This document shows positions 1 through 11,335 of a stretch of DNA of 64,000 nt, in pieces (positions within the stretch are counted from its first letter, which is position 1; every line of letters starts with the position of its first letter). Origin of the DNA: Oncomelania hupensis (lineage: Eukaryota > Mollusca > Gastropoda > Littorinimorpha > Pomatiopsidae); assembly GCA_036898135.1 (NCBI GenBank), contig CM072525.1:51549299-51613298 (forward strand), given 5' to 3'. The notes below the pieces were generated by a model that was not told the origin of the DNA, did no database searches, and saw only the letters and a list, made by a program, of their open reading frames with translations. A program made the translations under genes and the position numbers.

Positions 1-443
1 TTCCATCATACCAACGCTACAAATCTGAAAACTTTAATTTAAATGCATCCCATCGTATGCTTCTGCTGATTAAAAAAAAAATTCGTAAACGAAGGCGAAA
101 AACTTGAAAATAAGCGCCAAGGTACCGGCATGTATATATTTAAAAAATATCAGATCTTCATTGGTATAGAAGAAGATTGAGGAGGAGAAGGAAGAGGAGG
201 AGCGGGAAGACAAGAAGAAGAATAAAGGCGGCAAGGAATAGGAGTTGATTTAAAAAGGAGAAGAAGGAAGAACAATTCCTTTAATCAAATCTTGGTGGTT
301 TAGAAGCGAGATATATTTTCTTTATCTTTGAATAAAATCCTGTCTAAACTGAATTCAAAAGTCTCTATATTCTAACATTTCTAACAGTTTGTTTTAAGAT
401 TAAAATTTATTTATTTAAATTTGGCTCACCCCTCCCCCTCTCA

Positions 444-448
<5 letters not shown>
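1..448. other. Intergenic DNA, nothing recognised
   Basis: No coding exon, RNA gene or known repeat could be supported. An AG-rich imperfect stretch (about 178-275) and AT-rich sequence fill the segment. Confidence 0.5.

Positions 449-483
<35 letters not shown>
449..483. repeat. (CT)n microsatellite
   Basis: A pure CT run of about 17 units, preceded by a C-rich tract. Confidence 0.95.
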
Positions 484-486
<3 letters not shown>

Positions 487-2594
487 CTCTGGCTTATTTC
501 AGTTCAAGAGGAATATTCATTATTAAAGAGTCTTGTCCGTTTCCATCTCTTGACCTAAATCTAGCAGGCAAAATGGGGTCTTCTCATACACACACATTAT
601 TTTGAAGAATGGAAAACTAACACAACCCCAATTCAAATTGCGTTATTACTTCCCAAAGCGAAATCTAGAGAACTATTGTTTTGGGACTCTTTATTGCTTT
701 CCCTTTCCCGGATTCCAACAGTGGACGTTGTAATATCAAAAGTGGCATTGCTGAGAACTAGCAGTGCGATGTATTTTCTGACACTCTGTGTACTCATGTT
801 CCATGTTCTCACATAAAGCACAGGCAAATGGACCATGAACAGAAAAGAAAACATGTCGCTGTTCATTATTATTCCTTTCTCGGCAACAAATATGGAGATA
901 TTGGTCTTTCTAACGTCGCATTATAGAGGTTTGTCGGTTGCCCCGCTTTCTAATTCTAAGTCATTTCCTGCGGGTTTCCTCCCTTTCCCTTCAAAAATGT
1001 CCAGAAGTTGAAGATGCTAAAAGAAACGCTGTCGGTCGTCACTGCCGACTGTGTGACTCCGCCAACAACCCATAACACAGTTTGGTAGATGCTGACGTAC
1101 GGTGCATAAATCCCCATTGAAATGTTTTGCGCATAAAAGACTGACTGCAATAATGTCTTTCATTAGGGCTATTGTTGGATGTGTTATGTGGACAGCATTT
1201 CAAAACACTTGCAGCAGTGAAGGGATGACAGATCTTTCGTATAACTTCATAAACCCTTGCCATATTACGTCAAGTAAGATGTATACCATAGATACTGCAC
1301 TGCCTTTCTTTAAGTAGTTTTGGCACAACGGGGTTAGAGTTTCTTACCCCAGTAACCCTTTGTAACCCTAAGCCTGTGTTACCATAACTCTTTGTTACCC
1401 TAAGCCTGTGTTACCCCAACACGTGTGACCTTAACTCTTTTTGTTCCACTTTCTACAGCTTGCTCTAGTGTTTGACACAAATTAAACACCGTGGCTGTAG
1501 GTGGAATCCGAGACACACGCTGCAGCAAGTTTGCGCGCAGCCTTGGACTAACTTCAAACAATGAAGCATTAAGACTCTTCAAAGACAGGCACCAAGGCGA
1601 ATAGCAGTGGACAGGTTTACATGTGGGTGGGTACTGGATATTCCGAGCACATTGTTTGTGCAATATATTAAACATGCATTCACAACAATATCAAACAATG
1701 AAGATTTCTCGAAGACAAAAACACTGCCGTTAAACAGTGCTGGCTGTCACACTGCGTGGTCAATCAATGACCGGCTAGGCAAAGATCGATCCTGGGTCCT
1801 TTCTCTAGCGGGGACACGCCAAGCAAAGGGGGAGGGGACACCATTAATGGGTTGTGGAGCGTAAAACAGAGGAAGAAGGGGGGGGGGGAGGGAGAAAGGG
1901 AGAGGGTGAGTGTGTGTGTGGGGGGGGGAGTGTGTGGGTGTGTGAGGGACAGAAAGATAATTGGAAGGGGTTAAGGGTAGTTTCACGGGCTGTTTTAGAG
2001 TTTGAAAGAACTTGAATGAATGAGAGAGAGTATGAGTGTGTGCGAGTGTGTGTTCGAGAAAAGGAGAATTGAGAGAAACATACAAACAGAGGCAGCCTCA
2101 TTGAACAGCTAATGCGGGTAGGGGTAGAGCATGTTGGGGTAATGGGGTAAAGGGAAAGTTGTATTGAACCCGGATTGCGAAAAGCTGTCCTTTTTATCCC
2201 TGAAGTGTCCCAGCTGCCTTTTCTTCTTCTTCTCTTTCTCTGCCTCATTACCTCCCATGTCCGGACTCTCCAGCTTCTGAAAACATAACCTCTGCTCCAT
2301 TCCTTTCAATCGTCAAGTCAAAGCTGTCTGCTCCTAAATTCCAGAGCTATACTTTCTTTCTTTATGCTTTCCTTTCTTTCGACTTTTTCACTTTTCTTTC
2401 TGTCTTAATTTCTTTCTCAATGTCTCTTGAAGTTTCAAAGAAATGTCCCAACAGTGTTTAGTATGCAAAAGGAATTGAAAACAATCCAAATGCGCACACC
2501 AGCAAGACGTTTGTGGATGGAGCGCTTTCCACTGAACAACGCCGTTTTTCTACTGGGTTCATATGTATTATGTGAATGATAAGGATCAGGGGAA
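484..2594. other. Intergenic DNA without a supported gene
   Basis: About 2.1 kb with no exon I can defend. The minus-strand open stretch at 956-1150 is hydrophobic and membrane-like but has no family signature. A GT/GA-rich tract lies at about 1880-2070. The segment 1331-1437 holds short degenerate direct repeats and is listed separately. Confidence 0.4.
1331..1437. repeat. Short degenerate tandem repeat
   Basis: The phrase TTACCCTAAGCCTGTGTTAC and variants with 'aactctttgt' between them occur several times with a period near 28 bp. It resembles a short decayed minisatellite rather than telomere DNA. Confidence 0.6.
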
Positions 2595-2895
2595 TGATGA
2601 TGATGAGGAGGAGGAGGAGGAATGGAGATGACCGATGATAATGATGATGATGATTATGATGATGATAATTTTATAGTTATTCATTGCTTACAGAGTCCAG
2701 CGGACTTCACAGAGGCGAATCAGGACCACGATGATGATGATTATGATGATGATAATAATGATGATGATTATGATGATGATGATGATGATGATGATGTTGA
2801 TGATGATATGGTGGTGATGATGATGATGATGATGATGATGACGATGATGATGACGAATGGAAATGAATGATGATGACGATGATGACGGCCTGTCT
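2595..2895. repeat. (GAT)n-rich trinucleotide array, interrupted
   Basis: Two blocks of GAT/ATG triplets (about 2595-2665 and 2730-2890) are separated by a short fragment of an interspersed repeat (2674-2731). The Asp-rich and Met-rich translations are by-products of the triplet repeat. Confidence 0.9.
2674..2731 (-). repeat. Composite repeat B, 3'-end fragment
   Basis: The stretch around 'TCCAGCGGACT' followed by 'GAATCAGGACC' matches the 3' part of the repeat found at 9171-9290, 34930-35160, 51236-51490 and 59168-59250. Only the last ~55 bp are present, as in a severely 5'-truncated retroposed copy. Confidence 0.65.
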
Positions 2896-3419
2896 GGCGC
2901 TTAGTATGTCCCAAAGTCATGCTAAATGGTCAAAATAGCCAACGATTATAAATAAATACCTCTTCTTGGGTTAAGTAGCCACAACCAATACGTTAATTAA
3001 ATTGCTAACTACGACATTCCAATAGGTATGAAACAGTTCACCAATTCTGACTCAAAATAAAGTTGTAAAGTATTTCTATACCATGGAACTAATGTAACTT
3101 GCCCTCAAAACATTTGGAAGGCAAAAGACGTTGCTGTACTAATGCCAGCGTTAACACTCTCTACAAGTTCAACTCAGTGCCGGAGCTTCCAAAAATCCCA
3201 CAATCCACCAGAGAACCGTGGCTTCCGGTCCGACTTCCTGTCATCCCCACCCCAGCCTCTTCCCTTTCCTGCGCCGCTGGCGACTGAGATTGATGTGAGA
3301 TCTTCCCCTCCCCCCTCCCTCAGGGCCTTCCCTCTTGTTGGATGCCAATAAGAAAGCGTTTTATGTGGCACCATACCAATGTGGACGTTGGCAATGTTGG
3401 TGAGGGTGTGTGGTTAGTG

Positions 3420-3600
3420 GTGTAGATGTTGTCCGTGGTGGTGATGATGTCGGTGATGGTGACGATGTTCTCGGTGGTTGCGGCGATTCTGGTGATGGGG
3501 TTGTCATTGTTGGCGGCGATGCTGGTGATGGTGTTGTCATTGGTGGCGGCGATGAAGGTGGGTGGTGTTATTATTGGGGGCGGCGATGATGATGATGGTG
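3420..3600. repeat. Imperfect GGTGATG-type minisatellite
   Basis: Variants of 'GGTGGCGGCGATG' and 'CTGGTGATGGTGTTGTCATT' recur at roughly 50-bp spacing. The open frames here are low-complexity and not credible genes. Confidence 0.6.
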
Positions 3601-3724
3601 CTAATGGTTTTAGTTGTTGCTGCTACATCATTATATTTGAGACGCTTTATCAGTATTGGTGCGACACCCAGTTTAAGCCAAACAGTCTTTTACAGGTGTA
3701 TTCATTTTCTTTTAAATCTCTTCC

Positions 3725-4735
3725 TTGCAGATCACGAAGGCACAGTCAGTATATGGGGGGTAAAGCAATCTCCAACCTCCGTTTTGCGGATGACAAAGGT
3801 GGATTGACTGGAGAGGAACAAGAATTTGAACAGCTGGTACAAAGGCCTGCCCCACCCCCTCCCCTTTCAGAGCCTATGGAATGGAAATAAGTGCAGAGAA
3901 GACCAAAATGAAGACCACCAACACCAATGGCATCATCACGGACATCAAAGTCATATACCAATTAGCTTCAAATATTTAGGAGCCATTGTATCAGACAATG
4001 GGTTCTGACAGAAGTCCTCTCCAGGATCGCACAAACAACTGCTGCCCTGACAAGGATGAAGCCCATTCGAAAAGACAGAACCATCAGTCTACATCCCAAG
4101 GTAAGGCTGATGCGCTCCCTTGTCTTCTCCATCTTTATATACGCTTGCGAAACATGGACCCTCACAGCAGATCTACAACGAAGAATACAAAGCATGGAGA
4201 TGAGGGGCTTACAGAAGACTTCATTTCCTATTCACATCACCAACAACGAAGTCCGACAGAAGAAACGGAAACTCCGATGGTATGGCCACGTTATCAGAGC
4301 ATCAGGCCTTGCAAAGACCATCCTGCAAGGCACGGTGCAAAGAGGCAGAAGAAGAGGGAGGCAGAAGAAGAGTGAGACAGAAAAAGAGGTGCGAGGACAT
4401 CATTTAAGAATGGACTGGCTTGACACTGAGCGAAGCCATGAGGGTTGCTGAGGACCAAAAAAGATGGATTACGCTGGCACAGCAACTCAACCAAAGCTTT
4501 TAAGTTTTGAGGTTAGGTCAGCCAGGCTAGCTATAAATAGCCGATGCTTCCTTTCCTTTCAATGGAAGGGAGGGTGCTGGCAAGCTATAAATAGCCCGCA
4601 GCAAGCAAAATATGGGGAGGCACTAAACATTGCTGTTCACATAGACATTGAGCTGGTGTTCTGGTTAAACGATCATCTGTGGTGCCCCAAAGACCTTCGA
4701 GTTACGGGATATGATACAATAATAGGATAGGAAAT
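3725..4735 (+). mobile_element. LINE (RTE/jockey-like), truncated and broken
   Basis: This is a 5'-truncated non-LTR retrotransposon. Translation in shifting frames gives the reverse transcriptase segment ISNLRFADD (catalytic FADD motif, about 3773-3795), then 'RLMRSLVFSIFIYACETWTL' and the C-terminal 'KLRWYGHV' and 'AKTILQGTVQRGRRRGR' motifs typical of this LINE class. Frameshifts and an internal deletion make it dead. Near the 3' end the sequence 'TACGCTGG' is separated from 'TTAAACGATCATCTGTGG' by about 185 bp of unrelated DNA (about 4477-4661), apparently a later insertion. The 3' end carries a degenerate GGATA tail, as in the copies at 35546, 37805 and 47122. Confidence 0.85.
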
Positions 4736-4928
4736 CTCTTCCATAGTATACGGTCATTATCATGGTTGCAGTGTTAAACAAGTGTAGTGTTATTCATAAA
4801 GTACAGAAGGTGAAGAGTTAAATGCGTGCAATTAACATAGGTGCTTATGGTTTTATCACATTTTAAAAAATTAAATCGTGTTTTTTGTATTACTCTTCAA
4901 GTACAACTAGGTTTAAAAAAAATTCAAA

Positions 4929-4990
<62 letters not shown>

Positions 4991-5043
4991 ACACACACAC
5001 ACTCACTCTCTCTCTCTCTCTCTCTCTCTTGCTCTCTCTTTCT
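4929..5043. repeat. (AC)n followed by (TC)n microsatellite
   Basis: A run of about 35 AC units passes directly into a TC run with minor interruptions. All open frames across it are Thr/His, Ser/Leu or Cys/Val repeats. Confidence 0.95.
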
Positions 5044-5838
5044 CTGAAAAACAGATCTAAGAGCGCCTCGTTATGACCAATTAGGGAAGATGAAAGCCAC
5101 TTTAAAGAAATTAGAAGAGGAAGGAAAGTTTGATCCAAATTATCCTCTTTTAGCACTGGAAATATTAACCCAAACCTTTTCACTCTCTCAACCAACTAAA
5201 CCAAGATTACCCCTATGACGACTAAGTCAATAAGAAAGCCGCTTGAAAGAAAATAGAGAAAAACAATTTTTGACCAAAAAATTGCATCAGTTGAAACTCG
5301 ACAGACTGAAACCCGAATCATACTCTCCCCAACAACAGAGCTAAGACGAGACCGCGCGATTGTCCCTTTTCGCCTAGCAACAGGTTAGCCAACTGACATG
5401 GTGACGGCCTTTTCCTTCACGATAAATCCCGTGCAACCGACATCGACGCCAATGTAACGTCAATTCTAAGCGCACCTCCCTTCACGGCGTCCCTGTTCAT
5501 CCCTTCGCTGACACTGACGGCAAGTTAGCATCGAATCTTGTATACATCCGGAAATCAATCTTTGGAAATATATAAACACGCGTTACACAACCCACCCAAC
5601 ATTTCTACACTTTTAATTCCTTAAATGTTTGACAGATCTTCAAAGAAAATAATGCTGACATGAATTTTTTCTTGATAGTCTTACAAAATCGGTTTACGAA
5701 CTGTGACGCTCAGAAATGGCAAAATGTTCAGTTATAACTTATATATCATAATACATTTATAAGCTTGCTCGGTAGTTCTCATAAATCAAGGCAAGTATAA
5801 AGGTGTGTGCAGGTTGGCAGCAGAGGAGTGGACGTTAT
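5044..5838. other. Intergenic DNA, nothing recognised
   Basis: About 0.8 kb with no supported exon, RNA gene or repeat match elsewhere in the window. Confidence 0.4.
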
Positions 5839-5879
5839 GTGTGTGTGTGTGCGACAGAGAGAGAGAGAGAGAGAGAGAA
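5839..5879. repeat. (GT)n/(GA)n microsatellite
   Basis: A short GT run passes into about 14 GA units. Confidence 0.9.
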
Positions 5880-5966
5880 ATTGTATTGGAGTGCAGGGTA
5901 TGAGGTGGGGAGGGGATGCCAATTATATTACGTGCATGCGCACGCGCTTGTATGGCGATCATTAGT

Positions 5967-6110
5967 GTATATAGGTAATAGGTAAAGGTATTCCCGTAAC
6001 CTTTTGGACGTTGAATAGAGAGGTGTGGTGACCTTTTTCTCTGAACCAGCTTAATAATGGCGATGTCCATCTCCTCCGCCTCGTTGATGTACTTTCCACG
6101 GTTCCATAAA
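5967..6110 (-). mobile_element. SINE family D (5S-like head family), 3' fragment
   Basis: The order GGTAAAGGTA, 'CCCGTAACCTTTTGGACGTT', 'GATGTCCATCTCCTCCGCCTC' (shortened here) and 'TACTTTCCACGG' corresponds element by element to 26209-26335. The simple AAAGGT motif at the low-coordinate end is the 3' tail. The tRNA/5S-like head is missing, so this is a 5'-truncated copy on the minus strand. Confidence 0.6.
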
Positions 6111-6115
6111 CAGCG

Positions 6116-6630
6116 AAAGATATAGTCCAGTCCCAGTAATGAAATAAATAGCCAAATAAGCAACTAATTCCTATAAAAATGCTATGCAGTAAAAAATATT
6201 CTTTAAGCAATGAGGAAATACCTATAAAAAGTCCCAGTAAAAAAAGGGGGTCTGAAACATGATTTTTGGTGCTTATGTTTTTTCACACTTCAAAACGTCA
6301 AAGGGAGATTACTTGAAATAAACATTTAATTCAAAACCATATGATGTTGCATGTCAAATGAAAGCTCTTAACATATACAGTCCGAAAATCTGTTTCAACG
6401 ATTTCTGTGTCAGTTTTAGTTCTGACTGTGGATTAAAATTTAATTAACATAGGGGTATAAATGCGAAATTCCGATGATCTTAAAAATCTTGATCTCGATT
6501 GTAAAAGTCGACTTCTATTTAATTCACAAGAGAAAAAAGATTAGTTAAAAGGAAGACACACGAAATAAAGAAAAACAGAAAAACCCAGGAAATTGATTAG
6601 TTTTCCAGTAGAATATAGAAGTGGTCTACC
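6116..6630. other. Intergenic DNA, nothing recognised
   Basis: AT-rich sequence between a SINE fragment and the 3' end of the minus-strand pseudogene; no feature recognised. Confidence 0.4.
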
Positions 6631-8870
6631 TTAGTCGCTCTCAGAATCCGACTCGTCATCCAGCTGAACCACAGAGTTTGTGCAGCTGACTCCACGGCAT
6701 TCTCCACAAGCTATGGAGCACGTAAGTCCGTGCTTTCTGCATCTGCCAGGTGAGCAGTCTTTCTAGCAGCAGCAGCGGATAACATTCAAAATATCCTATG
6801 GAGAAGCTGGCTTATTAGTTATGATTGGAAGTAGCCCACCCTCCTGTAACTTCCATTCCCAATCCATTGGTGATAGACCATGGTCTCTGTCTAGACTCAG
6901 CTACTCCTGGACTTGGTAGAATGTTCTGTATGCATGGAATTCAGCTGCTGCTGCTGTTGGGGGAGCACTTTAGCTTGGATTTGTGTATGGCTTGCAGACA
7001 CTTTTTGCTCATATTTGACAAACCACAGTTTGGTCAAGGTATCAGAACGTTTTTCACTGTACAGGTGAACAAATACCCTCTCACCAGCCGCTGCAACAGC
7101 ATCATGACTTGACATCTTATCATTGAATACTCTAGCCTCATCCAGGAGCTCTCCTGAATCAAGCTTCTTGACTGTGAGTGATTTTGAGATGTTGAAGGGA
7201 TGAGATGTCGTGTCGTATCCACAGAATGCATGGGCAAAAAGAATGTTATTACAGACTGTTGTTCCGGTTTGTTTTCGCAGTTGGCCAAGAATATTTCCTT
7301 CGTCTCGCAGAGGATTCTGTCAGGATCATAGGCTACATGTCTCCCAACCATGCCTTTGCTTCTTCGAAGATGGGCAACATCTTTGGTACTTGGGCCATCA
7401 ACATAGCCATCGAAAATGATTGTAGCTAGTGCATGTTTCCTAGCAACAAAGCTGACATACATCTCTGCTAGATCTTTTAGGACGACCCTCTGGGCCATGG
7501 AAGGCGATGCAAAAGGGATCCACCATCGAGAATGTATTTCACATTTTCTCTTGGCAAGGATGCAGTTTCATTGACAGCAGACCAGAGAAATCCTGCAAGA
7601 GTATGTTTGTTGGCTTTTCTGGGGAATCCTGTCGCATCAAACAAGGAGGCAGGTACATTGGCCAGTACATAGTAAAACATTTCTTCGAGCCTGTTGGTAT
7701 CATTCCCAGCGACTTGCACCAACCTTTGAAACAATAACTGCGGATCCACTTGCACCATTTCCTGGCCAATAGTCACTCCAGTTTTTGTCGTCATTGTGAC
7801 TGCTTGATTGCTTTTCTTGAACGTCACGTCAGCTGGAGATTGACCCGTCATCCCTTGGAGAATGCGCTGACCAATTTCAACAGCTTGATCAGCTGCTTGG
7901 CCAGTAGCAATAGACCTAAGACTCGTGTCAGCGCAAAACGGATTTTTTGATGAAACATAGTTGATGACTGTCAAAGTTTCTTTGTGGTCTTTCTCTTGCC
8001 TTATTTCAGAAGAATCTTTGTGCTGCTCACTTGTTGTGAACTCTGTTTGCGTCAAGGATTGCATCCATTGGTTTGCTGTTGCACAAGCAGGCATAGAGGA
8101 AAGAGAAACAAGCCTTTGTCGTTCGCCCATTCCGCGCCCTTTAGTTAGGCCACCATTTGACGTCAGCGTCCTCATCAATGTTTGCTCAATCACCAGATCA
8201 CCAGATCACACGACAGACCAGCCCTATAGCGATCGCTTCTCCTTTTCATGGCCTGCCATGAAATCGTGATAGACTTCTGGGTAGGTTTTGTTCAACTCCA
8301 TCATTTGCTGTAAGTACAGCCTGGCCGACTTGGTGTAGAGGTTGTGCCCTGAAGCAGCAAAATAGGGCAACATTTTGGCAACAGCAGATAGATGGAGCTT
8401 GAAGTCTCCAGTTCTCTCAGCCTATATTGCTGTGTGAAGGAGGTGTACCATTTCTTGAATCCATAGCTTGCTCGTTCTACTTGAACATTGTCGTTTGAAA
8501 TCTTCCAACGTTGCTTTAATGCGTCCTAATACAGGATGTATTGCAGCTTCTCTTGCTGTTGTTTTGCCCTGCATCAGTGATTCAAAAAGAGCCTAATCAA
8601 AGTCATCTGTTATGTCAAGATCTGCAGGATTATGTAGAAGTGGCTCTTCTTCTTGACAATCACCGTTTTCCTTCCTAGGATTGTAATCATTGGACAAAGT
8701 GTCAGGATGGAGCAACAGCCATGACATGTTGAAGGATGTGCTTACAAATATTGCACTCAATGCTGCTTCGACAAGAAAATGTGCTCTAATTGCCCTAGAA
8801 TAAGCTTTTCCAGCAATGATGTGAACTGCAGAATTTGATGCTCAAACTGCCTCTATTGCCTTGTCTTGTC
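6631..8870 (-). pseudogene. Decayed copy of a multicopy invertebrate gene with FDGY-GPSTKD motif and Cys-rich C-terminus
   Basis: Reading the minus strand from about 8870, one protein can be followed through several stops and frame changes: 'AYSRAIRAHFLVEAALSAIF', then 'LYTKSARLYLQQMMELNKTY' (about 8300), a long open part (8193-7477) with 'MRTLTSNGGLTKGRGM' and 'NPFCADTSLRSIATG', ending 'YILDGGSLLHRLPWP'. A frame change near 7490 leads to 'ATIIFDGYVDGPSTKD', another near 7115 to 'AGERVFVHLYS'. The C-terminus (about 6770-6640) is Cys-rich (CSPGRCRKHGLTCSIACGEC) and ends in an acidic tail before a TAA at 6631. In-frame stops lie near 8847, 8597, 8420 and 8200 and inside the Cys-rich part. From memory of this family, which I know only as uncharacterised multicopy proteins of molluscs and other invertebrates, a central block with an Asp-rich DLLVLL-type motif is missing around 7260, suggesting an internal deletion. 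Function is unknown; the high copy number suggests mobile or selfish behaviour. A SINE (8897-9163) abuts its 5' side. Confidence 0.7.
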
Positions 8871-8896
8871 TTGTCAATCGTGTTGATCATTATGGC

Positions 8897-9163
8897 ACTT
8901 TTTTTTTTACCAAGGTGCATGCTGGGTGTGTTCTTGTTACCGGCGCTCACCCGTCTAGGACATGAGCGTCAGGATCTTTAAAGTCCGTTATGATGTAATG
9001 TATGCGACACAGACTAGACCTCGGTTTATACTCTCATCCGAAGGAGTAGGAAACGAGAGTAAAGTGTCTTTCCCAGGGAAACAACACAATGCCCGACCTG
9101 GGCTCAAACCCGGGACCTTCCGATCCGCAAGCCAACGCTCTAACCATTCGGCCACCATGCCTC
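8897..9163 (-). mobile_element. SINE family A, tRNA-headed copy, 3'-truncated
   Basis: On the minus strand the element begins with a tRNA-like head: A-box-like TGGCCGAATGGTTAGAGCG and B-box-like GGGTTTGAGCCC, about 72 nt (9162-9090). The body follows: TTTCCCTGGGAAAGACACTT, GAGTATAAACCGAGGTC and ACTTTAAAGATCCTGACGCT. It ends at a short A-run near 8900 without the usual family tail. This copy links the anonymous body seen at 25.4, 26.1, 26.8, 47.9, 48.2 and 61.8 kb to a tRNA promoter, making the family a classic pol III SINE. Confidence 0.8.
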
Positions 9164-9170
9164 CTGCAAG

Positions 9171-9500
9171 CCTGCATCATTACATTACATTACATTATTA
9201 TTGCTTTAGGTCCAGCGGACTCTTCCGAGCCAAATCAGGACCGGACAACCCCCGATCCGCATAAAAGATCTGCTGAAACAACCCTAGTGGTAAAACTGAA
9301 AGCTCTCCACCAGCCAGTCACTTTACAATAAAGACATCCCACGCAGGGGACGGCTGAGGCTTCACCCGAACTTATCGAACCCCCGTTTACAAAAACAAAA
9401 TAGAATACAAACATCATTATAAATTATCAACAAAACATACATATAAAATGCCTACATTGCTATTTATACTGAAACCCCCGGCACCCCAACGGGGGTTAGC
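9171..9500 (-). repeat. Composite repeat B with 5' GC palindrome and TATAAATA
   Basis: On the minus strand: a 5' end with CCCGTTGGGGTGCCGGGGG, then CAGTATAAATAG, 'TTTGTTTTTGTAAACGGGGG', 'CCTGCGTGGGATGTCTTTA', 'AAAGATCTTTTATGCGGATC'-like sequence (here GATCTTTTATGCGGATC), and a 3' end TCCGCTGGACCTAAAGCAA with a (CATTA)n tail at the low-coordinate side. Compared with 58062-58590 the C' segment is shortened. No coding capacity is visible, so it is non-autonomous. Confidence 0.7.
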
Positions 9501-9919
9501 CTGCATCAGCCATAAGATGACTAATATATGCATTTATCAACCACAGGCTCTGAAGTCTTTTCTTTCCCCTCCTACATACGTACGTGGTATAGTATGTATA
9601 GTATGTAATTGAGGTTTACGAGAAACGAGACTTCCAAGCCTGTGTATCAACAATGCCATTGACCTTGTCACCTACGCACATTTCATCACTTGGCTGTAGA
9701 TTCCTGACGTCATGCGCAACAATATCTGGGCGGTAAAAATGGGGGTTCCCCAATGCATTCGCATCAAAAAATAGTTCGCTTTAAAAAGTTAAAATAAACA
9801 TATTCATACCCCTTCGATTCCGTGGGACTTTTCTTCAGTTGTAAACACAACTGTAAAGAGTAAATTAGAATGTATATCATTTTTATAGGATTTACTTACT
9901 TTCAAAAAGCCTGTTGGAT
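9501..9919. other. Intergenic DNA, nothing recognised
   Basis: About 0.4 kb with no supported exon or repeat match. Confidence 0.4.
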
Positions 9920-10076
9920 TGGACTAATACTCATTCACAGCTTGGTCAACTGGGGTGCGTTGTGCGCTTTTTTCGATCTGTGTGTGTAGTTTGATGGCTG
10001 CCTTTGAAGTATGGTCACCCATCCAAGCACTCACCGAGCTCGGCGTCCCCCAAACCATTACGCTACTGCATGACCC
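9920..10076 (-). mobile_element. SINE family D, head copy with 5S-rRNA-like box
   Basis: On the minus strand a tRNA A-box-like TAGCGTAATGGTTTGG is followed by GCCGAGCTCGGTGAGTGCTT and GGATGGGTGACC (10047-10013). The latter matches the internal control region of metazoan 5S rRNA (TTAGTACTTGGATGGGTGACC in 5S). Downstream 'CAGTTGACCAAGCTGTGAATG' (in part) is shared with the copy at 26199-26498. The 3' part is missing. Confidence 0.65.
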
Positions 10077-10384
10077 CAATGTGGGCATCGTTTACATGAC
10101 GCTCAATGTGCACTACATATAGTACATTGCGTCAGCTCGCTGCTGATAGATGAAAGAACTATGCTCTGTACGGTGATTGCCTTGCAGTCAGTCTCCACAC
10201 TCTGTTGCTCAGAACGTGTATAATCAAGGAATTTGCCGGCTAGATGGGTTCGCTGGGTGCCGGGGTACGGAGTTTCAATTAGGATGCTTTTGCAGGCTCC
10301 TGGCTGCCCTGTGTTTACTGTTATGACAGCACGCTTCTGTTTGTGTGAATATTACCCCTACATTCAACACTCCCTCCCCTCACC

Positions 10385-10662
10385 CCCTCCCGAGTTCAAC
10401 CTTCACACACACACAAACATCAAAGCACATCCAACACACACACATAAGCTCAAACGTATACATTCCATCACACACATGGGCGCGTGCGCGTGCACTTTCT
10501 CTCAATCTCTAAAACTCACATTCAGACACATCAACATACGTAAATCTCTCTCTCTTTCACACACACACACAAACACACATGAATATTATTTTTCAATCTC
10601 CCTCCATCACTCGCTCCGCATGCGCGCGCACACACACACACACACACACAGCCTCGCGCCCA
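10385..10662. repeat. (CA)n-rich region
   Basis: Several CA runs (for example 10403-10413, 10558-10580 and 10627-10652) are separated by CA-rich and TC-rich DNA. Open frames across it are low-complexity. Confidence 0.85.
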
Positions 10663-10734
10663 TGCGTACGCGCGTACGTGTGCAATTAACAAGGACTAAT
10701 TACGATTTTAGGTGTTAAAAGAGAAGAAAGGGGA

Positions 10735-10735
10735 T

Positions 10736-10815
<80 letters not shown>
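10735..10815. repeat. (GA)n microsatellite, about 80 bp
   Basis: Almost pure GA for about 38 units. It is followed by GATTCAGATTCAATATTTTA, which looks like the reverse complement of a retroposon 3' end, as at 50305. Confidence 0.95.
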
Positions 10816-10817
<2 letters not shown>

Positions 10818-11130
10818 CAGATTCAATATTTTATTATGAGAAGAAAATGATTTTAGGATTAATTTTCCAATCTTACAATCGGTCTTTCGCACACATTTAG
10901 TTTAAGCATACATCCGCATTCATTCATAGACAAACACAGATTTACCATTAGTTAAATAAAAAAAAGAACTAAACACTGAAAAAACATTAAATAATTAATT
11001 TCGTAACAAGGAAAATAACAATTAATATGAAACCTTTAACTGGAACCATTTAATTTAATAAAGAGAGAGAGAGCTTTGAGGGATTTAAGGGAGTGGGGTA
11101 GGCGGTGGGAAGAGGTGAAGAGAGCGAGAG

Positions 11131-11173
11131 AGAAGAAGAAGAAGAAGAAGAAGAAGAAGAAGAAGAAGAAGAA
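11131..11173. repeat. (GAA)n microsatellite
   Basis: About 14 GAA units directly abutting the (ATAAG)n tail of a minus-strand LINE end. Confidence 0.95.
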
Positions 11174-11335
11174 ATAAGATAAGATAAGATAAGATAAGAT
11201 AAGATAAGATAAGATAAGATAAGATAAGATAAGATAAGATAATTTTATTTTCCAAGGGTGAAAGGGTAAGTGGCTGGTGCACATTTTTACATCCAGCCCT
11301 TGTAACAATAACAATGACTTGGGAAAATAACGTTA
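11174..11335 (-). mobile_element. LINE 3' end with (TTATC)n tail
   Basis: On the minus strand, GGGCTGGATGTAAAAATGTG and 'CACCCTTGGAAAATAAAATT' lead directly into about 13 copies of TTATC (11240-11174). The layout, a unique 3' UTR-like stretch ending in a pentanucleotide array, is that of a non-LTR retrotransposon end. Only the 3' UTR is present. Confidence 0.65.

Noticed and set aside
956..1150. Fragment of a membrane receptor on the minus strand
   Set aside because: Hydrophobic character only; no conserved receptor motif and no continuation on either side.
1331..1437. Interstitial telomere repeat
   Set aside because: Contains TAACCCTAAG-like words but not a regular TTAGGG/CCCTAA array.
9090..9163. 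tRNA-Leu/Ser-like gene on the minus strand
   Set aside because: It runs directly into the SINE family A body known from six other places in the window.
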